From positions 434,001 to 498,000 of the forward strand of contig CAXXHN010000002.1 in assembly GCA_963663735.2 (NCBI GenBank): a DNA stretch of 64,000 nucleotides, in the 5' to 3' direction. The stretch is from G963663735 sp963663735 (GTDB lineage Bacteria > Acidobacteriota > UBA6911 > RPQK01 > JAPXNP01). The translations under genes and the position numbers were made by a program. Positions within the stretch are counted from its first letter, which is position 1. Every line of letters starts with the position of its first letter. Positions 36,140-45,637 of the stretch are shown here, in pieces. The notes below the pieces were generated by a model, which was not told the origin of the DNA, did no database searches, and saw nothing but the letters and a program-made list of their open reading frames with translations.

Positions 36140-36216
36140 TGGTGCCCGGTATAAGACTCGAACTTATGACTTCCTGCTTGTAAGGCAGGCGCTCTAACCA
36201 ACTGAGCTAACCGGGC
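36140..36216 (-). tRNA. tRNA-Val(TAC)
   Basis: On the minus strand the acceptor is GCCCGGT/ACCGGGC, the D stem GCTC/GAGC and the anticodon stem CCTGC/GCAGG. The loop CTTACAA gives anticodon TAC, and the T stem is ATAAG/CTTAT. Discriminator A and CCA are encoded. Confidence 0.95.
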
Positions 36217-36252
36217 CTGATTAGCGAGGGGCTAATTATAGCAAAAAGAAAA

Positions 36253-37050
36253 TTAGATTGTCGAGGGGCCGCGGCGGTCAAAAACCGAAGTTATGTTATT
36301 TATACCGGTCAGTTCTTTCAACTCCTTAACAATGCCGGTGATACCGTCCCTGGATGCCTGTTTCAGCGGTTTGGCGGGATAGTCAACTCCTTCATGGCTG
36401 CCCCGGGAATCAATGTACCAGTCATCAGGATAAGGACGGGTAGGAGTGTTTACCTGGATTTCATCAGGCCGTATCCTTTTGATGATATCAGCGTAGTCCG
36501 CTGTATTGATCTTGCAGTTTGGCAGGATCATTAACTGGACTCCGAGATAGTTTTTAAACTCAGAGCGGAATTTTTCTGATCCATCGACAATCCCGGAAAG
36601 AGTGACTCCCCGCACGGGACGGTTAACCATCCTCAGGGTCCTCTCATCGGCTCCGTCCAGCTTGATGTAAACCCGGTCGGCTTCAAGCAGGTCCTGCCTC
36701 ACCTGGCTGTCTCCCAGCATGGTCCCATTGGTCAGGACCAGGACCGGTTTGCCCGAGAAATCCCTGATCCATTTGATCGCGTCTCCCAGGTTGAGAGCCA
36801 AAGTAGGTTCACCACTCCCTGAAAAGGTAATGATGTCAGCTTTTTCCCAGTCAGAATTCCGGAAATCAGTTTTCAGTTTTTCCAGGGTAATGAATTCGCG
36901 CCGGACATTGGTGCGTTCCTGTATGAATCCCAACTGGCAGTAACTGCAGTTGAAAGAACAGACCGAATTCACAAAGATGAGGTCGATGCCAAGCGACCAT
37001 CCAACTCTCCAGCTTTTGACCGGGCCATAGACTGAACTGATGTTTTCCAT
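36253..37050 (-). CDS. radical SAM protein, COG0731-like
   Basis: A 265-residue radical SAM enzyme with the iron-sulfur motif CSFNCSYC (CxxxCxxC) near residue 32. It has the SAM-binding FSGSGEPTLALNLGD segment and LVLTNGTMLGDSQVRQDL. The pattern resembles COG0731-type (TYW1/YfkA-related) proteins. The substrate is unknown. The gene lies just downstream of hemW on the same strand, but separated by 60 bases without a clear shared signal. Confidence 0.8.
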   Translation of the reverse strand: MENISSVYGPVKSWRVGWSLGIDLIFVNSVCSFNCSYCQLGFIQERTNVRREFITLEKLKTDFRNSDWEKADIITFSGSGEPTLALNLGDAIKWIRDFSGKPVLVLTNGTMLGDSQVRQDLLEADRVYIKLDGADERTLRMVNRPVRGVTLSGIVDGSEKFRSEFKNYLGVQLMILPNCKINTADYADIIKRIRPDEIQVNTPTRPYPDDWYIDSRGSHEGVDYPAKPLKQASRDGITGIVKELKELTGINNITSVFDRRGPSTI

Positions 37051-37110
37051 ATCAAAATAATGATAACATTTTGTACCTGAACCATCATCCAGGGCAGGGG
37101 AATAGCCGTT

Positions 37111-38283
37111 CTATTTTCCCCGGCACAGGAATTCCGCGCTCACGGAACTGGCCAGGAGCATGCCTTTTCGGGACAGGGAGAGGCAGGATCCTTCCCGGTC
37201 AAGAAAACCCTCGTTAATCAGGAAGGCAATCGAATCCCCGAATTCATCTTCTATCCGGAATCCATATTTTCTGGACAAAAGTTCGATATCCGCGCCTGAG
37301 GAAATTCTCAGCAGGAGCATGATTTCTTCCCCGGCTGCCGCGACACCTTCCAGTTTTTCCTTCTGGCTGCTGGGGATCCTCCCGGTAATCGCGCCTTTCA
37401 GGTATTGCTTCCAATCACCGGTATTGGTCCATCTTAACCCGTTGATGTAGGAGGCCGCGCTGAGCCCAAACCCGATGTATGGTTCATTCTTCCAGTAGGC
37501 AAGATTATGCCTGCATTCGTGATCAGGCAGGGCAAAATTAGATATCTCGTACTGTTCGTATCCGGCCCTTTCGGTTAATTCAATGGCCGCTTCATACATA
37601 TCTGCTGCCAGGTCATCATCCCCCGGAGTAACCAGTCCCGCCTCCACCAGCCGGGAGAGCCTGGTATCTTTTTCAATGGTAAGGTTATACAGCGAAAGGT
37701 GTTCGGGAGCCATGAAAAATGCTTCCCTGAGATCTTCCAGCCAGTCTTCAAAACGTTGTCCGGGTATACCGTAGATCAGGTCGAGGTTGATATTTTCAAT
37801 TCCGGCATCCCTGATCCAGTCATAGGAATTGAAAATATCACTCACTGAATGCAACCTTCCCAGGGCTTGCAGCTGGGCTTCAGAAAAACTCTGGGCCCCC
37901 AGGCTGACCCGGTCAAATTCCAGCTCAGCCAGCCTTTTGAAAAAAGCGGGGCTGACATTTCCGGGGTTGCATTCGATGCTCCATTCCCTCTCATCCACAA
38001 ACTTGAAGTTCATATCCAGGACAGTAATGATGGTCTCAATTTCATCACCTGTCAGCTCATTGGGCGTTCCGCCTCCCAGGTAGATGGTGGAAGCGGGAAG
38101 GCCCTGGAATTCGGAGTTTCGGATTTCAGATATGAGAGCATCAACATACGCCTGTTTTTCCTCAAGCAGGGCCGGCTTGGAACTGAAATCGCAGTAAAGA
38201 CACTTGTGGGCACAGAAAGGTATATGAATATATATAGCTACAGGTTTTTCCACTCCACTTTTCACAGCTTTAGATTCTCTCAT
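37111..38283 (-). CDS. hemW: radical SAM heme chaperone HemW
   Basis: A 390-residue protein with IYIHIPFCAHKCLYCDF, where the motif CAHKCLYC carries an extra Cys after the radical SAM set as in HemW/HemN relatives. It continues with TIYLGGGTPNEL, RVSLGAQSF and NLDLIYGIPGQ. The C-terminal HemN-like domain has YEQYEISNFA and GFGLSAASY. HemW delivers heme to respiratory enzymes. The length fits HemW rather than coproporphyrinogen oxidase HemN (about 450). Confidence 0.9.
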   Translation of the reverse strand: MRESKAVKSGVEKPVAIYIHIPFCAHKCLYCDFSSKPALLEEKQAYVDALISEIRNSEFQGLPASTIYLGGGTPNELTGDEIETIITVLDMNFKFVDEREWSIECNPGNVSPAFFKRLAELEFDRVSLGAQSFSEAQLQALGRLHSVSDIFNSYDWIRDAGIENINLDLIYGIPGQRFEDWLEDLREAFFMAPEHLSLYNLTIEKDTRLSRLVEAGLVTPGDDDLAADMYEAAIELTERAGYEQYEISNFALPDHECRHNLAYWKNEPYIGFGLSAASYINGLRWTNTGDWKQYLKGAITGRIPSSQKEKLEGVAAAGEEIMLLLRISSGADIELLSRKYGFRIEDEFGDSIAFLINEGFLDREGSCLSLSRKGMLLASSVSAEFLCRGK

Positions 38284-38330
38284 GAAAAACCCTTTAAGTG
38301 GAAGTTTAGGGAAGAACAGACAACAATGTT

Positions 38331-38353
38331 ATTGACGATTGACAATCGTCAAT
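38331..38353. repeat. 11-1-11 palindrome at the end of the aminotransferase gene
   Basis: ATTGACGATTG, one base, CAATCGTCAAT, followed by another CGTCAAT. It sits at the aminotransferase stop codon and may end transcription before hemW. Related CAATCGTCAAT strings occur near 46112. Confidence 0.45.
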
Positions 38354-38355
38354 CG

Positions 38356-39540
38356 TCAATTCTTCCTGGCTCTCTCTACAAAATTCCCAAGTCTTTCCAT
38401 GGCGATTTTGATCTCTTCAAAGCTGCTGGCATAGGAGCAGCGGATATGTCCCTCTCCGCAATTTCCGAATGCCGTGCCCGGTACTACCGCGACCTTTTCT
38501 TCCTCCAGGAGGGAGAGGGCGAATTCAGATGATGTCATGCCCAGTTCCGAGATAGACGGAAAAGCATAAAAAGCGCCGTGGAGAGGAGCGCAGGGCAGGC
38601 CAATCTCATTTAATCCGCTGAACATGTAGTTCCGGTTCTTGCGGAAGATGTCCCGGAGTTCAGGGATGTCCCTGTCAGCGCCCTTGAAAGCCTCAATACT
38701 GGCAATCTGGCTCAGGGTCGGGGCGCATAACATCGTGTACTGGTGCAGCCTGTTCATCGCTTCAATAATCTCCCGGGGAGCGCAGGCATAACCGATGCGG
38801 AATCCGGTCATGGCCCAGGCTTTGGACATGCCGTGAAGCAAGATGGTTCTTTCCCGCATTTCTGGGATGCTCAGGATACTGCAGTGGCCGCTGTCATAGG
38901 TCAGTTCCCCGTATATTTCATCAGAGAGCACCAGCAGGTCGTGTTTAATTGCCAGGTCGGCAATCTCCCTGACCATGGATGCATCCAGGATGGCTCCCGT
39001 GGGATTATTGGGGAAATTCAGCACCAGCAGTTTTGTCCGGGTTGAGATTTTTTTCTCCAACTCGCCCAGATTGAGCTGGAAATCATCTTCGGCGAATGTT
39101 TCCAGCGCTACCGGGACCCCATGCGCCATCTGCACGACCGGCCCATAGGACACGTAGGAAGGCTGGTGGAAAATCACCTCGTCCCCCGGGTCAACCAGGG
39201 CTCTGATTGCCAGGTCGTACGCTTCGCTTAAACCGGTGGTAATCAGGATTTCATGTTCCGGGCTGTATTCGGCCTGGAAAAACCTGGCAACGTACCTGGA
39301 GATGGATTCCCTCAGGGAAAGCAGGCCTGAATTGGAGGTGTAACCTGTGGCCCCTTTCTCAAGGGCGTAAATGGCCGCATCTCGTATATGCCAGGGAGTC
39401 TGGCATCCCGGCTCACCTACACCGAGGCTGATGGCATCGCTCATTTCATTAACAATGTCGAAAAAGCTCCGGATTCCGGATCCTGGAATGTCTTTTACGT
39501 GTGATGCTAGGCGGCTATAGAGTGACTTTGAGCTTTTCAT
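38356..39540 (-). CDS. PLP-dependent class I/II aminotransferase
   Basis: A 394-residue fold-type I aminotransferase. It has LGVGEPGCQTP at the start, TSNSGLLSLRESIS, FPNNPTGAILD, the PLP-phenol contact LSDEIYGELTYD and the Schiff-base Lys in HGMSKAWAMTGFRIGY. C-terminal HIRCSYA holds the carboxylate-binding Arg. Probable substrates are aspartate, aromatic amino acids or alanine; exact specificity is not readable. Its start overlaps the end of the Lrp-type regulator gene by 26 bases, which suggests that the regulator controls this enzyme. Confidence 0.9.
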   Translation of the reverse strand: MKSSKSLYSRLASHVKDIPGSGIRSFFDIVNEMSDAISLGVGEPGCQTPWHIRDAAIYALEKGATGYTSNSGLLSLRESISRYVARFFQAEYSPEHEILITTGLSEAYDLAIRALVDPGDEVIFHQPSYVSYGPVVQMAHGVPVALETFAEDDFQLNLGELEKKISTRTKLLVLNFPNNPTGAILDASMVREIADLAIKHDLLVLSDEIYGELTYDSGHCSILSIPEMRERTILLHGMSKAWAMTGFRIGYACAPREIIEAMNRLHQYTMLCAPTLSQIASIEAFKGADRDIPELRDIFRKNRNYMFSGLNEIGLPCAPLHGAFYAFPSISELGMTSSEFALSLLEEEKVAVVPGTAFGNCGEGHIRCSYASSFEEIKIAMERLGNFVERARKN

Positions 39541-39994
39541 ATTCTTCCCGGGTTTCCATGAGTACCCCGTTGTTTTTGTAAGTTTTTAACATAAAATGGC
39601 TGGTAGTGGAGATTACCCCCTCCAGGGGTGCCAGCTTGGCACTTACAAAAGAGGCTACTTCCCTGAGGCTTTCGCCAACAACAAAGAGGAGCAGGTCATA
39701 GTTTCCGCTCATAAGATACATGGATTTGACTTCGGGAAAACTCGCGATTCTCCTGGCTATGTGATCGAATCCATCCTCGCGCCTTGGTGTCACATCTACT
39801 TCAATGAGTGCGGTTACCTGGTTATTGTCAAGGCTGTCTTCATCAATTATGGCTTGGTATCCCTTGATGATCCCGGCTTTTTCCAGCTTGCTGATTTCTT
39901 TCTCAACTTCATCCTGGGAACGGTTGAGCATTTTCGCGATATCCGATGTGGTTTCACGAGCATTTATTCTTAATATTTTCAGAAGTTCATTCAT
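39515..39994 (-). CDS. Lrp/AsnC family transcriptional regulator
   Basis: A 159-residue regulator starting at the ATG eight bases after GAGG; the GTG three codons earlier is possible. An N-terminal winged helix-turn-helix (LLKILRINARETTSDIAKML, then VEKEISKLEKAGIIKGYQA) is followed by an RAM/AsnC ligand-binding domain (TALIEVDVTP, VKSMYLMSGNYDLLLFV). It is translationally overlapped with the aminotransferase. Members respond to amino acids and form octamers. Confidence 0.9.
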   Translation of the reverse strand: MNELLKILRINARETTSDIAKMLNRSQDEVEKEISKLEKAGIIKGYQAIIDEDSLDNNQVTALIEVDVTPRREDGFDHIARRIASFPEVKSMYLMSGNYDLLLFVVGESLREVASFVSAKLAPLEGVISTTSHFMLKTYKNNGVLMETREEYEKLKVTL

Positions 39995-40033
39995 AATTTT
40001 CACCTCAAATGTTTAGTCGGAATAATGTAACAC

Positions 40034-40244
40034 AAAGTAGTTGCAGGTTGCAGGGGACAGGTTGCAGGGGACGAGTGACAAGTGACAAGTGACAAGTTGC
40101 GACTGTGGTCGGTCCGATCCTCGGACCAGTCCCGCTGTAAGCGGGACTGCAGGGTAAAGGATTGAATAAAGATAGCTAGCGGAAGGTCTCCCTGGTCAGC
40201 GTCACCGAACCTGTCACCTGCAACCCGCAACCTGCAACCTGCAA
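40034..40244. repeat. inverted arrays of TTGCAGG with internal hairpins
   Basis: The left side (about 40036-40092) reads gttgcaggttgcaggggaca and continues into GTGACAAGTGACAAGTGACAA tandem units. The right side (about 40204-40243) is a similar array in reverse orientation (acctgcaacctgcaactatt). Between them are two adjacent hairpins: GGTCCGA/TCGGACC (40104-40120) and CAGTCCCGC/GCGGGACTG (40120-40142). No gene is present. Confidence 0.6.
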
Positions 40245-43200
40245 CTATTTAAGCGTCAGCTCAAGTTTTTCGACGAAACTCTGCTGCACTTCCAGGGCTT
40301 CCTGGAACCTGTACCGCTTGATAAGCTGCTCCAGGTCATCAAGGTCCCTGGCATAGGCTTCCGGCCAGCTCCAGGTATTGATTTCACGCAGCAGGTCCTT
40401 GCAGGGTTTGGGTTTGAATTCCTTCAAAGCATCCTGCATTTCTTCCAGATGCTTTTTCAGGTCTTCCAGGGATCCCTGGGGCAGATCAGGTTCTGAAGAG
40501 TTGGATATTATCTGCAGGTTGGCCATTAATCCATCAACAACATTCCTCAGGCTGGAACTGAAGTCTTCAAGCTGACCCAGGTAGATGTTGTCGCCCCGGC
40601 TGAGAGTAAGTTCAAGATCTGCGGAGCAGGCCTGTAATTCAGTCATGCCAAGGCTTCCGGCCACACCCTTGATGGAATGAGCCATACGATGGGCCGACTC
40701 AATATCATCGCTGCCTATGAGATCAGCTATTTTTCCTGATGCTTCAGAATATCCGTCAATGAATTTAAGCAGCAGTTTCCTGAACAGCTCCGAGTTCCCG
40801 GAGAGCATCTTTTTGGCGATCTCCATATTTACTCCCGGAAGATCCAGGGAGAATAAATCCTCAATTCCTACACTGTTGTCTGGCATGATCACAGTCTCCT
40901 TTGCTTCCAGCCATTTGGCAAGCGTCCGACAAAGATCAGAGGGTTCAAAAGGTTTTGATATGTGCCCGTTCATCCCGGCATTCAGGCATTTGTCTTTATC
41001 GCTTTTCATGGCATGGGCGGTCATGGCAAGAATCGGTAAGTTTTCCAGGCCAGGCAGGTCCAGTTTTCTGATCTCCCTGGTGGCTTCCAGTCCACCCATG
41101 ACCGGCATCTGGAGGTCCATAAGCACCAGGTCGTAATGGTTGGTCTTGATCATCTGTATGGCTTCCTGCCCATTCTGGGCCAGGGAAACTCTTATATCCA
41201 GTTTTTTCAGAATTTTTTCAGCTACTTCCTGGTTGATCTCGTTGTCTTCCACCAGGAGGATATGGCTTCCTTCAAATGAATAGGTGGAAAGTGCGACATT
41301 GTTGGATTCCCGGGCATTTGGACTCTCATGGCCAAAAGCATCCATAATGGCATTAAAAAGGACAGATGGCTGGAATGGCTTGGTCAGGATATTGGAAAAA
41401 CCGAAGGTCAATTCTTTTTTATCAACCTTGCTTTTATCCCTGGAAGTAACCAGGATCAGGCGCTGTTTATCAAGCGAAAATTCTTTTTTCAGGGCCTTCG
41501 CTGTTTCGATACCGTTCATCCCAGGCATGTCCCGGTCCAGAATAAGCAGGCCAAAGGGATCCCGGTCCTGTTCAGCTTTCCGGAATTCATCAATGGCTTT
41601 AATGCCGCTTTCAACGACAACTGTCTGAAAGCCCATTGGCTCAAGAAGGCTGAAAATGATCTTCCTCGCAGTCGGATTGTCATCTGCCGCCAGGATACGG
41701 AGTCCCTTCAAGCTGGGACTCGGGACAAAAACGTTTTTCCGGGTCCTGCTTCCCTTGACGAATCCGAGGGGGATGTTGCAGATGAAGTTGCTGCCTATGC
41801 CTACTTCGCTTTCGATCTCGATGGTGCCGCCCATTAATTCGACCAGCTGCTTGGTGACAGCGAGTCCGAGCCCGGTGCCGCCAAACCTGCGGGTTGTGGA
41901 CTCATCCGCCTGGGTAAATACCTGGAACATTTTTTTCCGATTCTCTTCCGAGATGCCTATCCCGGTGTCTTTCACTGAAAACTTCAGGGACACCTGTTTA
42001 TCGTCATATTCCATGCACTCGGCGGAGAGGAGTACGTCACCTTCCTCGGTGAATTTGATGGCGTTGCTCATCAGGTTTGTCAGGACCTGTTCGAGCCTAA
42101 ATGGATCACCCTTGACCCGGTCCGGAATATTCGGGCCCAGGTAAGTGTGAAGTTCTACTCCCATCTGGGTCTTCTTCACCTTGGTAACATTAATAACTTC
42201 CTTAATTACATCTTCAATGGAAAATTCAATATTTTCCAGGTCCAGGTGGCCCGACTCGATCTTGGACAGGTCCAGGATGTCATTGATCAGCCGCAGCAGC
42301 GATTTCGCGACCCTGTCAATCTTTTTCAGGTAGTCGAGAGTGGCCGGATTGTCGGTGGAATCCTCAGCCAGGTAACACATTCCCAGGATCGCGTTCATGG
42401 GCGTCCTGATTTCATGGCTCATATTGGCCAGGAAAAGGCTCTTGGCTTTTTCACTGCTCTCGGCAGCCTCTTTGGCGAGATCCGCTTCTGTCCGCAGTTT
42501 TTCCGCGTGAAACAGCTTTTTTTGCTGTTCCACGGTCTCAGTCACGTCCATTAAAATACCAAACGCCCGAACCGGACGCTTGTCCCTGGACAGTTCCAGG
42601 CGAATACGCTCCCGTACGGATTTGATCTTTTTTCTCTGGGTTATTATCCGGTAGGAAGTGTTGATTATCGTGCTTTTCCCGTCATGCAGTTTTGGATAAA
42701 AAAGCTTGCGGGTGTCATCAGGATGGGCGTGGGCCAGCACGAACTTGCGGCATGGTTTGACTTCTCCAGGCTCAAATCCGTACATCCGGTAGATTTCGTC
42801 GGACCAGGCTACGATGTTTTCTGAAATGTCCCATTCCCAGTGCCCCATCCTGGCCAGGTTCTCGGCTTCTTCGTACCTGGTTTCATTGATTTTAAGAATT
42901 TTTTCCACGTCATGGCGCTTTATTATCTGCCAGGCGGAGTTGATCAGAACTGTGAGTTGCTGCAAGTCCTCCTCATCGTAATCCCCGCTTTTGTCACCCA
43001 CTCCGACCAGTCCGTAGACTCCTTCAGCGTTGATTATCGGAGCAGCCATGAAGCGCTGCAGCTGGATTTTTCCTTTAGGCATGCTTTCCGGCAGAGGGCA
43101 GTCAATGCCTATCGGGTTGTTAACCAGGGCAGCCTTGCCGCTGATCAGGATCTTTCCCAGGGGGCTGTCTTCATTCAGGGTAATGGGGTCATTTATCTTT

Positions 43201-43955
43201 CGGGCCCTGGACAAGGCAAATTCGGGGCCGCAGTTTGACAGGAATGAGGCATGTTTCATGGTTTCATCCAGAATCAGGATGAATCCGCTGGGGCTCTCTG
43301 TCAGGGTAGTGGAGCTGTTCAGCAGATACTGGAGCAGGCTTTCCCTGTCACTGGTTTCAAATTCGGACATCCCCAACAGCAGTCCCATCATCTGGGATTT
43401 TCTTGTGCGGTCTTTTTCAATCCGTTTTTTCTCGGTAATGTCCCGGATGATCAGCTGGATAATGGTCTTGCCATTGGAGTTGATGGATGCCGGACTGAGT
43501 ATCCCGTCAAAAATTGAACCGTCCAGCCGTTTAAAGCGCAGGTCCCGTGATTCAGAACCCTTGGCTCCTTTAAGCGTCTCTTCAATGATGGCCTTGATCT
43601 GACTTGCAGCCGGTTCACTGTTGCCCCTTTCACAGACAATCAGCATTCCGGGCGATTTTCCGACCAGGTCCGATTTTTTGGATGCCCTGAATAAATCAAC
43701 CGCGCTCTGGTTGCATTCCGAAATTTTGTTGTCATCAATCAGCAGCAGGGGGTTACTGGTCTGCTCGAAAAGATTATAGAATTTTTCTACCAGGGCCTTG
43801 CGGTTCAGAAGGATCTTAAGCTGCCAGCCCAGGAGGACAACCGACATGATGCCCAGGAGCATCAGGACGGCAAGCAGCGCGTATACAACCGGTCCGTTCC
43901 CGGGATTGACCAGGCCTATATCTGCTGCCGTCAGAACCATGTCGAATTTGACCAT
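40245..43955 (-). CDS. hybrid sensor histidine kinase (PAS-GAF-PAS-HisKA-HATPase-REC-REC-Hpt)
   Basis: A 1236-residue BarA-like phosphorelay kinase. There is one transmembrane helix (about 24-46). A PAS domain spans about 58-178, a GAF domain about 190-345 and a second PAS about 360-475. HisKA has the phosphorylated H514 (NMSHEIRTPMN). The ATPase domain has N (NLMSNAIKFTEEG), G1 (VKDTGIGIS) and G2 (RRFGGTGLGLAV) boxes. Two receiver domains carry phospho-Asp in LLILDRDMPG and LVLMDLQMPV. A C-terminal Hpt has AHSIKGVAGSLG. All phosphorelay residues are present. No cognate regulator is adjacent; the stand-alone receiver at 23.8 kb is one candidate (speculative). Confidence 0.93.
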   Translation of the reverse strand: MVKFDMVLTAADIGLVNPGNGPVVYALLAVLMLLGIMSVVLLGWQLKILLNRKALVEKFYNLFEQTSNPLLLIDDNKISECNQSAVDLFRASKKSDLVGKSPGMLIVCERGNSEPAASQIKAIIEETLKGAKGSESRDLRFKRLDGSIFDGILSPASINSNGKTIIQLIIRDITEKKRIEKDRTRKSQMMGLLLGMSEFETSDRESLLQYLLNSSTTLTESPSGFILILDETMKHASFLSNCGPEFALSRARKINDPITLNEDSPLGKILISGKAALVNNPIGIDCPLPESMPKGKIQLQRFMAAPIINAEGVYGLVGVGDKSGDYDEEDLQQLTVLINSAWQIIKRHDVEKILKINETRYEEAENLARMGHWEWDISENIVAWSDEIYRMYGFEPGEVKPCRKFVLAHAHPDDTRKLFYPKLHDGKSTIINTSYRIITQRKKIKSVRERIRLELSRDKRPVRAFGILMDVTETVEQQKKLFHAEKLRTEADLAKEAAESSEKAKSLFLANMSHEIRTPMNAILGMCYLAEDSTDNPATLDYLKKIDRVAKSLLRLINDILDLSKIESGHLDLENIEFSIEDVIKEVINVTKVKKTQMGVELHTYLGPNIPDRVKGDPFRLEQVLTNLMSNAIKFTEEGDVLLSAECMEYDDKQVSLKFSVKDTGIGISEENRKKMFQVFTQADESTTRRFGGTGLGLAVTKQLVELMGGTIEIESEVGIGSNFICNIPLGFVKGSRTRKNVFVPSPSLKGLRILAADDNPTARKIIFSLLEPMGFQTVVVESGIKAIDEFRKAEQDRDPFGLLILDRDMPGMNGIETAKALKKEFSLDKQRLILVTSRDKSKVDKKELTFGFSNILTKPFQPSVLFNAIMDAFGHESPNARESNNVALSTYSFEGSHILLVEDNEINQEVAEKILKKLDIRVSLAQNGQEAIQMIKTNHYDLVLMDLQMPVMGGLEATREIRKLDLPGLENLPILAMTAHAMKSDKDKCLNAGMNGHISKPFEPSDLCRTLAKWLEAKETVIMPDNSVGIEDLFSLDLPGVNMEIAKKMLSGNSELFRKLLLKFIDGYSEASGKIADLIGSDDIESAHRMAHSIKGVAGSLGMTELQACSADLELTLSRGDNIYLGQLEDFSSSLRNVVDGLMANLQIISNSSEPDLPQGSLEDLKKHLEEMQDALKEFKPKPCKDLLREINTWSWPEAYARDLDDLEQLIKRYRFQEALEVQQSFVEKLELTLK

Positions 43956-44464
43956 TTATACACCCGCGGAAGCCATTTTATCTGCGACTTAACCGCTTGC
44001 AGGAAGAACTGTCCCTGCAAATCCGCTGCGTTTTTGCATTAAAAAGAAGAGCCTTTTTGCCGACACCATAATTGCTATTAAATATCTATACAATTTATCC
44101 CGTAATCATCTCATCTCCATATGACGATTTGGGGTGGTTTTAAGATATTCATTTGCCAGTTTTTATTAAGGAGAACCCTTAAATCCGGAAAGCTCCTAAA
44201 ATTGTCATTTTCAGTGATAAATGGAGGTCGGGAAAGCAGAATCCTGGGGACAGAAACTGAGAGGAAAAACCTGGATCATGCAAGTCAACCGGATGAAGGC
44301 TGGTCTAAGGACAACGGATTAAGTTGAGTGGTGCGGCAGTGGAACTGATTTCACAAGTGCCGGGATCTGCTGGCCGGATTTTGAGGGAAATGCGGATTTT
44401 TGTCGGAAAGCAGACATTTTGTTAATAATATCAGCGTTAAAGATATTAATGGCACTTAAGTGTG
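43956..44464. other. intergenic region
   Basis: I see no gene. A 68-codon plus-strand frame (44121-44327) lacks a ribosome-binding site and family features. A near-palindrome ATTAATGGCACTTAAGTGTG with TTAAT lies at about 44446-44470, beside the glycosyltransferase stop codon. Confidence 0.5.
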
Positions 44465-45199
44465 TTAATTCAATTTATTTTTTTTAAATAAAGATAGAGT
44501 TGAAGTAAAAATTGTTTTAATGAAACTATTTTTACTCTCTTTCCTGTCAGGTGACAGGTATTCATTTATGGTTTTGTACTGTTCTAATTTCAGTTCCATG
44601 GAACTGATTGTTTTTCCGTCTCTGACAGTTGGTGACGTACAGTTGGCATGGTGCAGGACAATATCACGCGGAGGTTTGTTTGAATGTGACATGGCCCAGA
44701 ACTGGGATGGCAATATATCCCATTTGAGGTCAACTGCTTTTCTATTCAATACTTCGGTCATGGCGGATTGCTCGAAGAACTCCAGGTTTTCCAGTTTGAG
44801 ATCAGAGACACTTTTGAAAAAGTCCAGCGTCCTTTGATTGCACCTGGTCACTATAAATCCCGCGTTAATCTTTTTTTCGGGCCAGTGTTCAGCCTGGAAA
44901 AGAATATCATTGTTTTCCATGGCTGTTTCAATGAGGTTATTGCACTTTCTGAAGAACTGAATATCAATATCAGAGAAGATTATAATATCATTCCAGTTTC
45001 TCTCGACTGTATCAATAATAAATTCAATTTTTCTCCGCATGAGCTTTCCGAAGCTTTCGGTGCCCCAATTGCCGTCTTCCCCGGTCTTACCCCAGAAAAC
45101 AAGATTAATCTCCCAGTCGTCCTGGATGGTGTTGATGAATATGTCCTTTAATTTACGGCTTTCTTCAGTATAAATTGAGTAGAGTTTCATTCGATTCAT
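44465..45199 (-). CDS. putative nucleotide-diphospho-sugar transferase, AT-rich
   Basis: A 244-residue protein that resembles GT77-type nucleotide-diphospho-sugar transferases. It has a DxD-like metal motif in IIIFSDIDIQFF, followed by NAGFIVTRCNQRTLDFF and a HHANCTSP segment with conserved-looking His. It has no signal peptide; the C-terminus is basic (FIKTIFTSTLSLFKKNK) and may sit on the membrane. The gene is clearly more AT-rich than its neighbours and stands alone between a kinase and a tRNA pair, which suggests transfer. The acceptor is unknown; a cell-surface glycan is likely. Confidence 0.6.
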   Translation of the reverse strand: MNRMKLYSIYTEESRKLKDIFINTIQDDWEINLVFWGKTGEDGNWGTESFGKLMRRKIEFIIDTVERNWNDIIIFSDIDIQFFRKCNNLIETAMENNDILFQAEHWPEKKINAGFIVTRCNQRTLDFFKSVSDLKLENLEFFEQSAMTEVLNRKAVDLKWDILPSQFWAMSHSNKPPRDIVLHHANCTSPTVRDGKTISSMELKLEQYKTINEYLSPDRKESKNSFIKTIFTSTLSLFKKNKLN

Positions 45200-45526
45200 A
45201 ATTATTACAGATTACTTCTCAGCCATTAAGTGATTCATTTAAATTTTGCTGACGGATTTTCAAGACAGATTTAATAGAAGCATCTATGGTATCGCTCATT
45301 TCACAATATTTATCATCCATTTTAATTTATTTTTTTCCTGACACAAGCTCCTGCTTTTTTCATCATTAACTGGATATGCGGGTCCATTAGAATAACGGAA
45401 TTCCGGGAGTTGGTGCCCCCGGTGTTCCATCAACAGCAAAAAAGCAAGGGAACCGGGTGTTGTTGAAGCAGTAGGTATTGAGGGGGAGCAGTTCGAACTT
45501 CACAAATCTCAGTTCTCACTTGAAAT
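45200..45526. other. intergenic region next to tRNA-Ser genes
   Basis: No gene is seen. Near its end lies gttcgaacttcacaaatctc with AGTTCTCACTTGAA (45491-45524), a degenerate relative of the sequences flanking 49110-49461. Confidence 0.45.
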
Positions 45527-45619
45527 TGGCGGAGAGGGTGGGATTCGAACCCACGGAACAGGGACTACCCATTCACACGCTTTCCAAGCGTGCTCCTTAA
45601 GCCACTCGGACACCTCTCC
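45527..45619 (-). tRNA. tRNA-Ser(GGA)
   Basis: A long-variable-arm tRNA on the minus strand. The acceptor is GGAGAGG/CCTCTCC and the anticodon stem CACGC/GCGTG. The loop TTGGAAA gives GGA, and the T stem is GTGGG/CCCAC. Discriminator G and CCA are encoded. Confidence 0.94.
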
Positions 45620-45637
45620 ATGAATCAGCCGCATTTT

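Noticed and set aside
40034..40244. CRISPR array
   Set aside because: The 7-mer units are too short and degenerate, with no spacers and no cas genes anywhere in the window.
44121..44327. 68-codon plus-strand frame in the gap after the histidine kinase
   Set aside because: No ribosome-binding site or family feature; probably chance.
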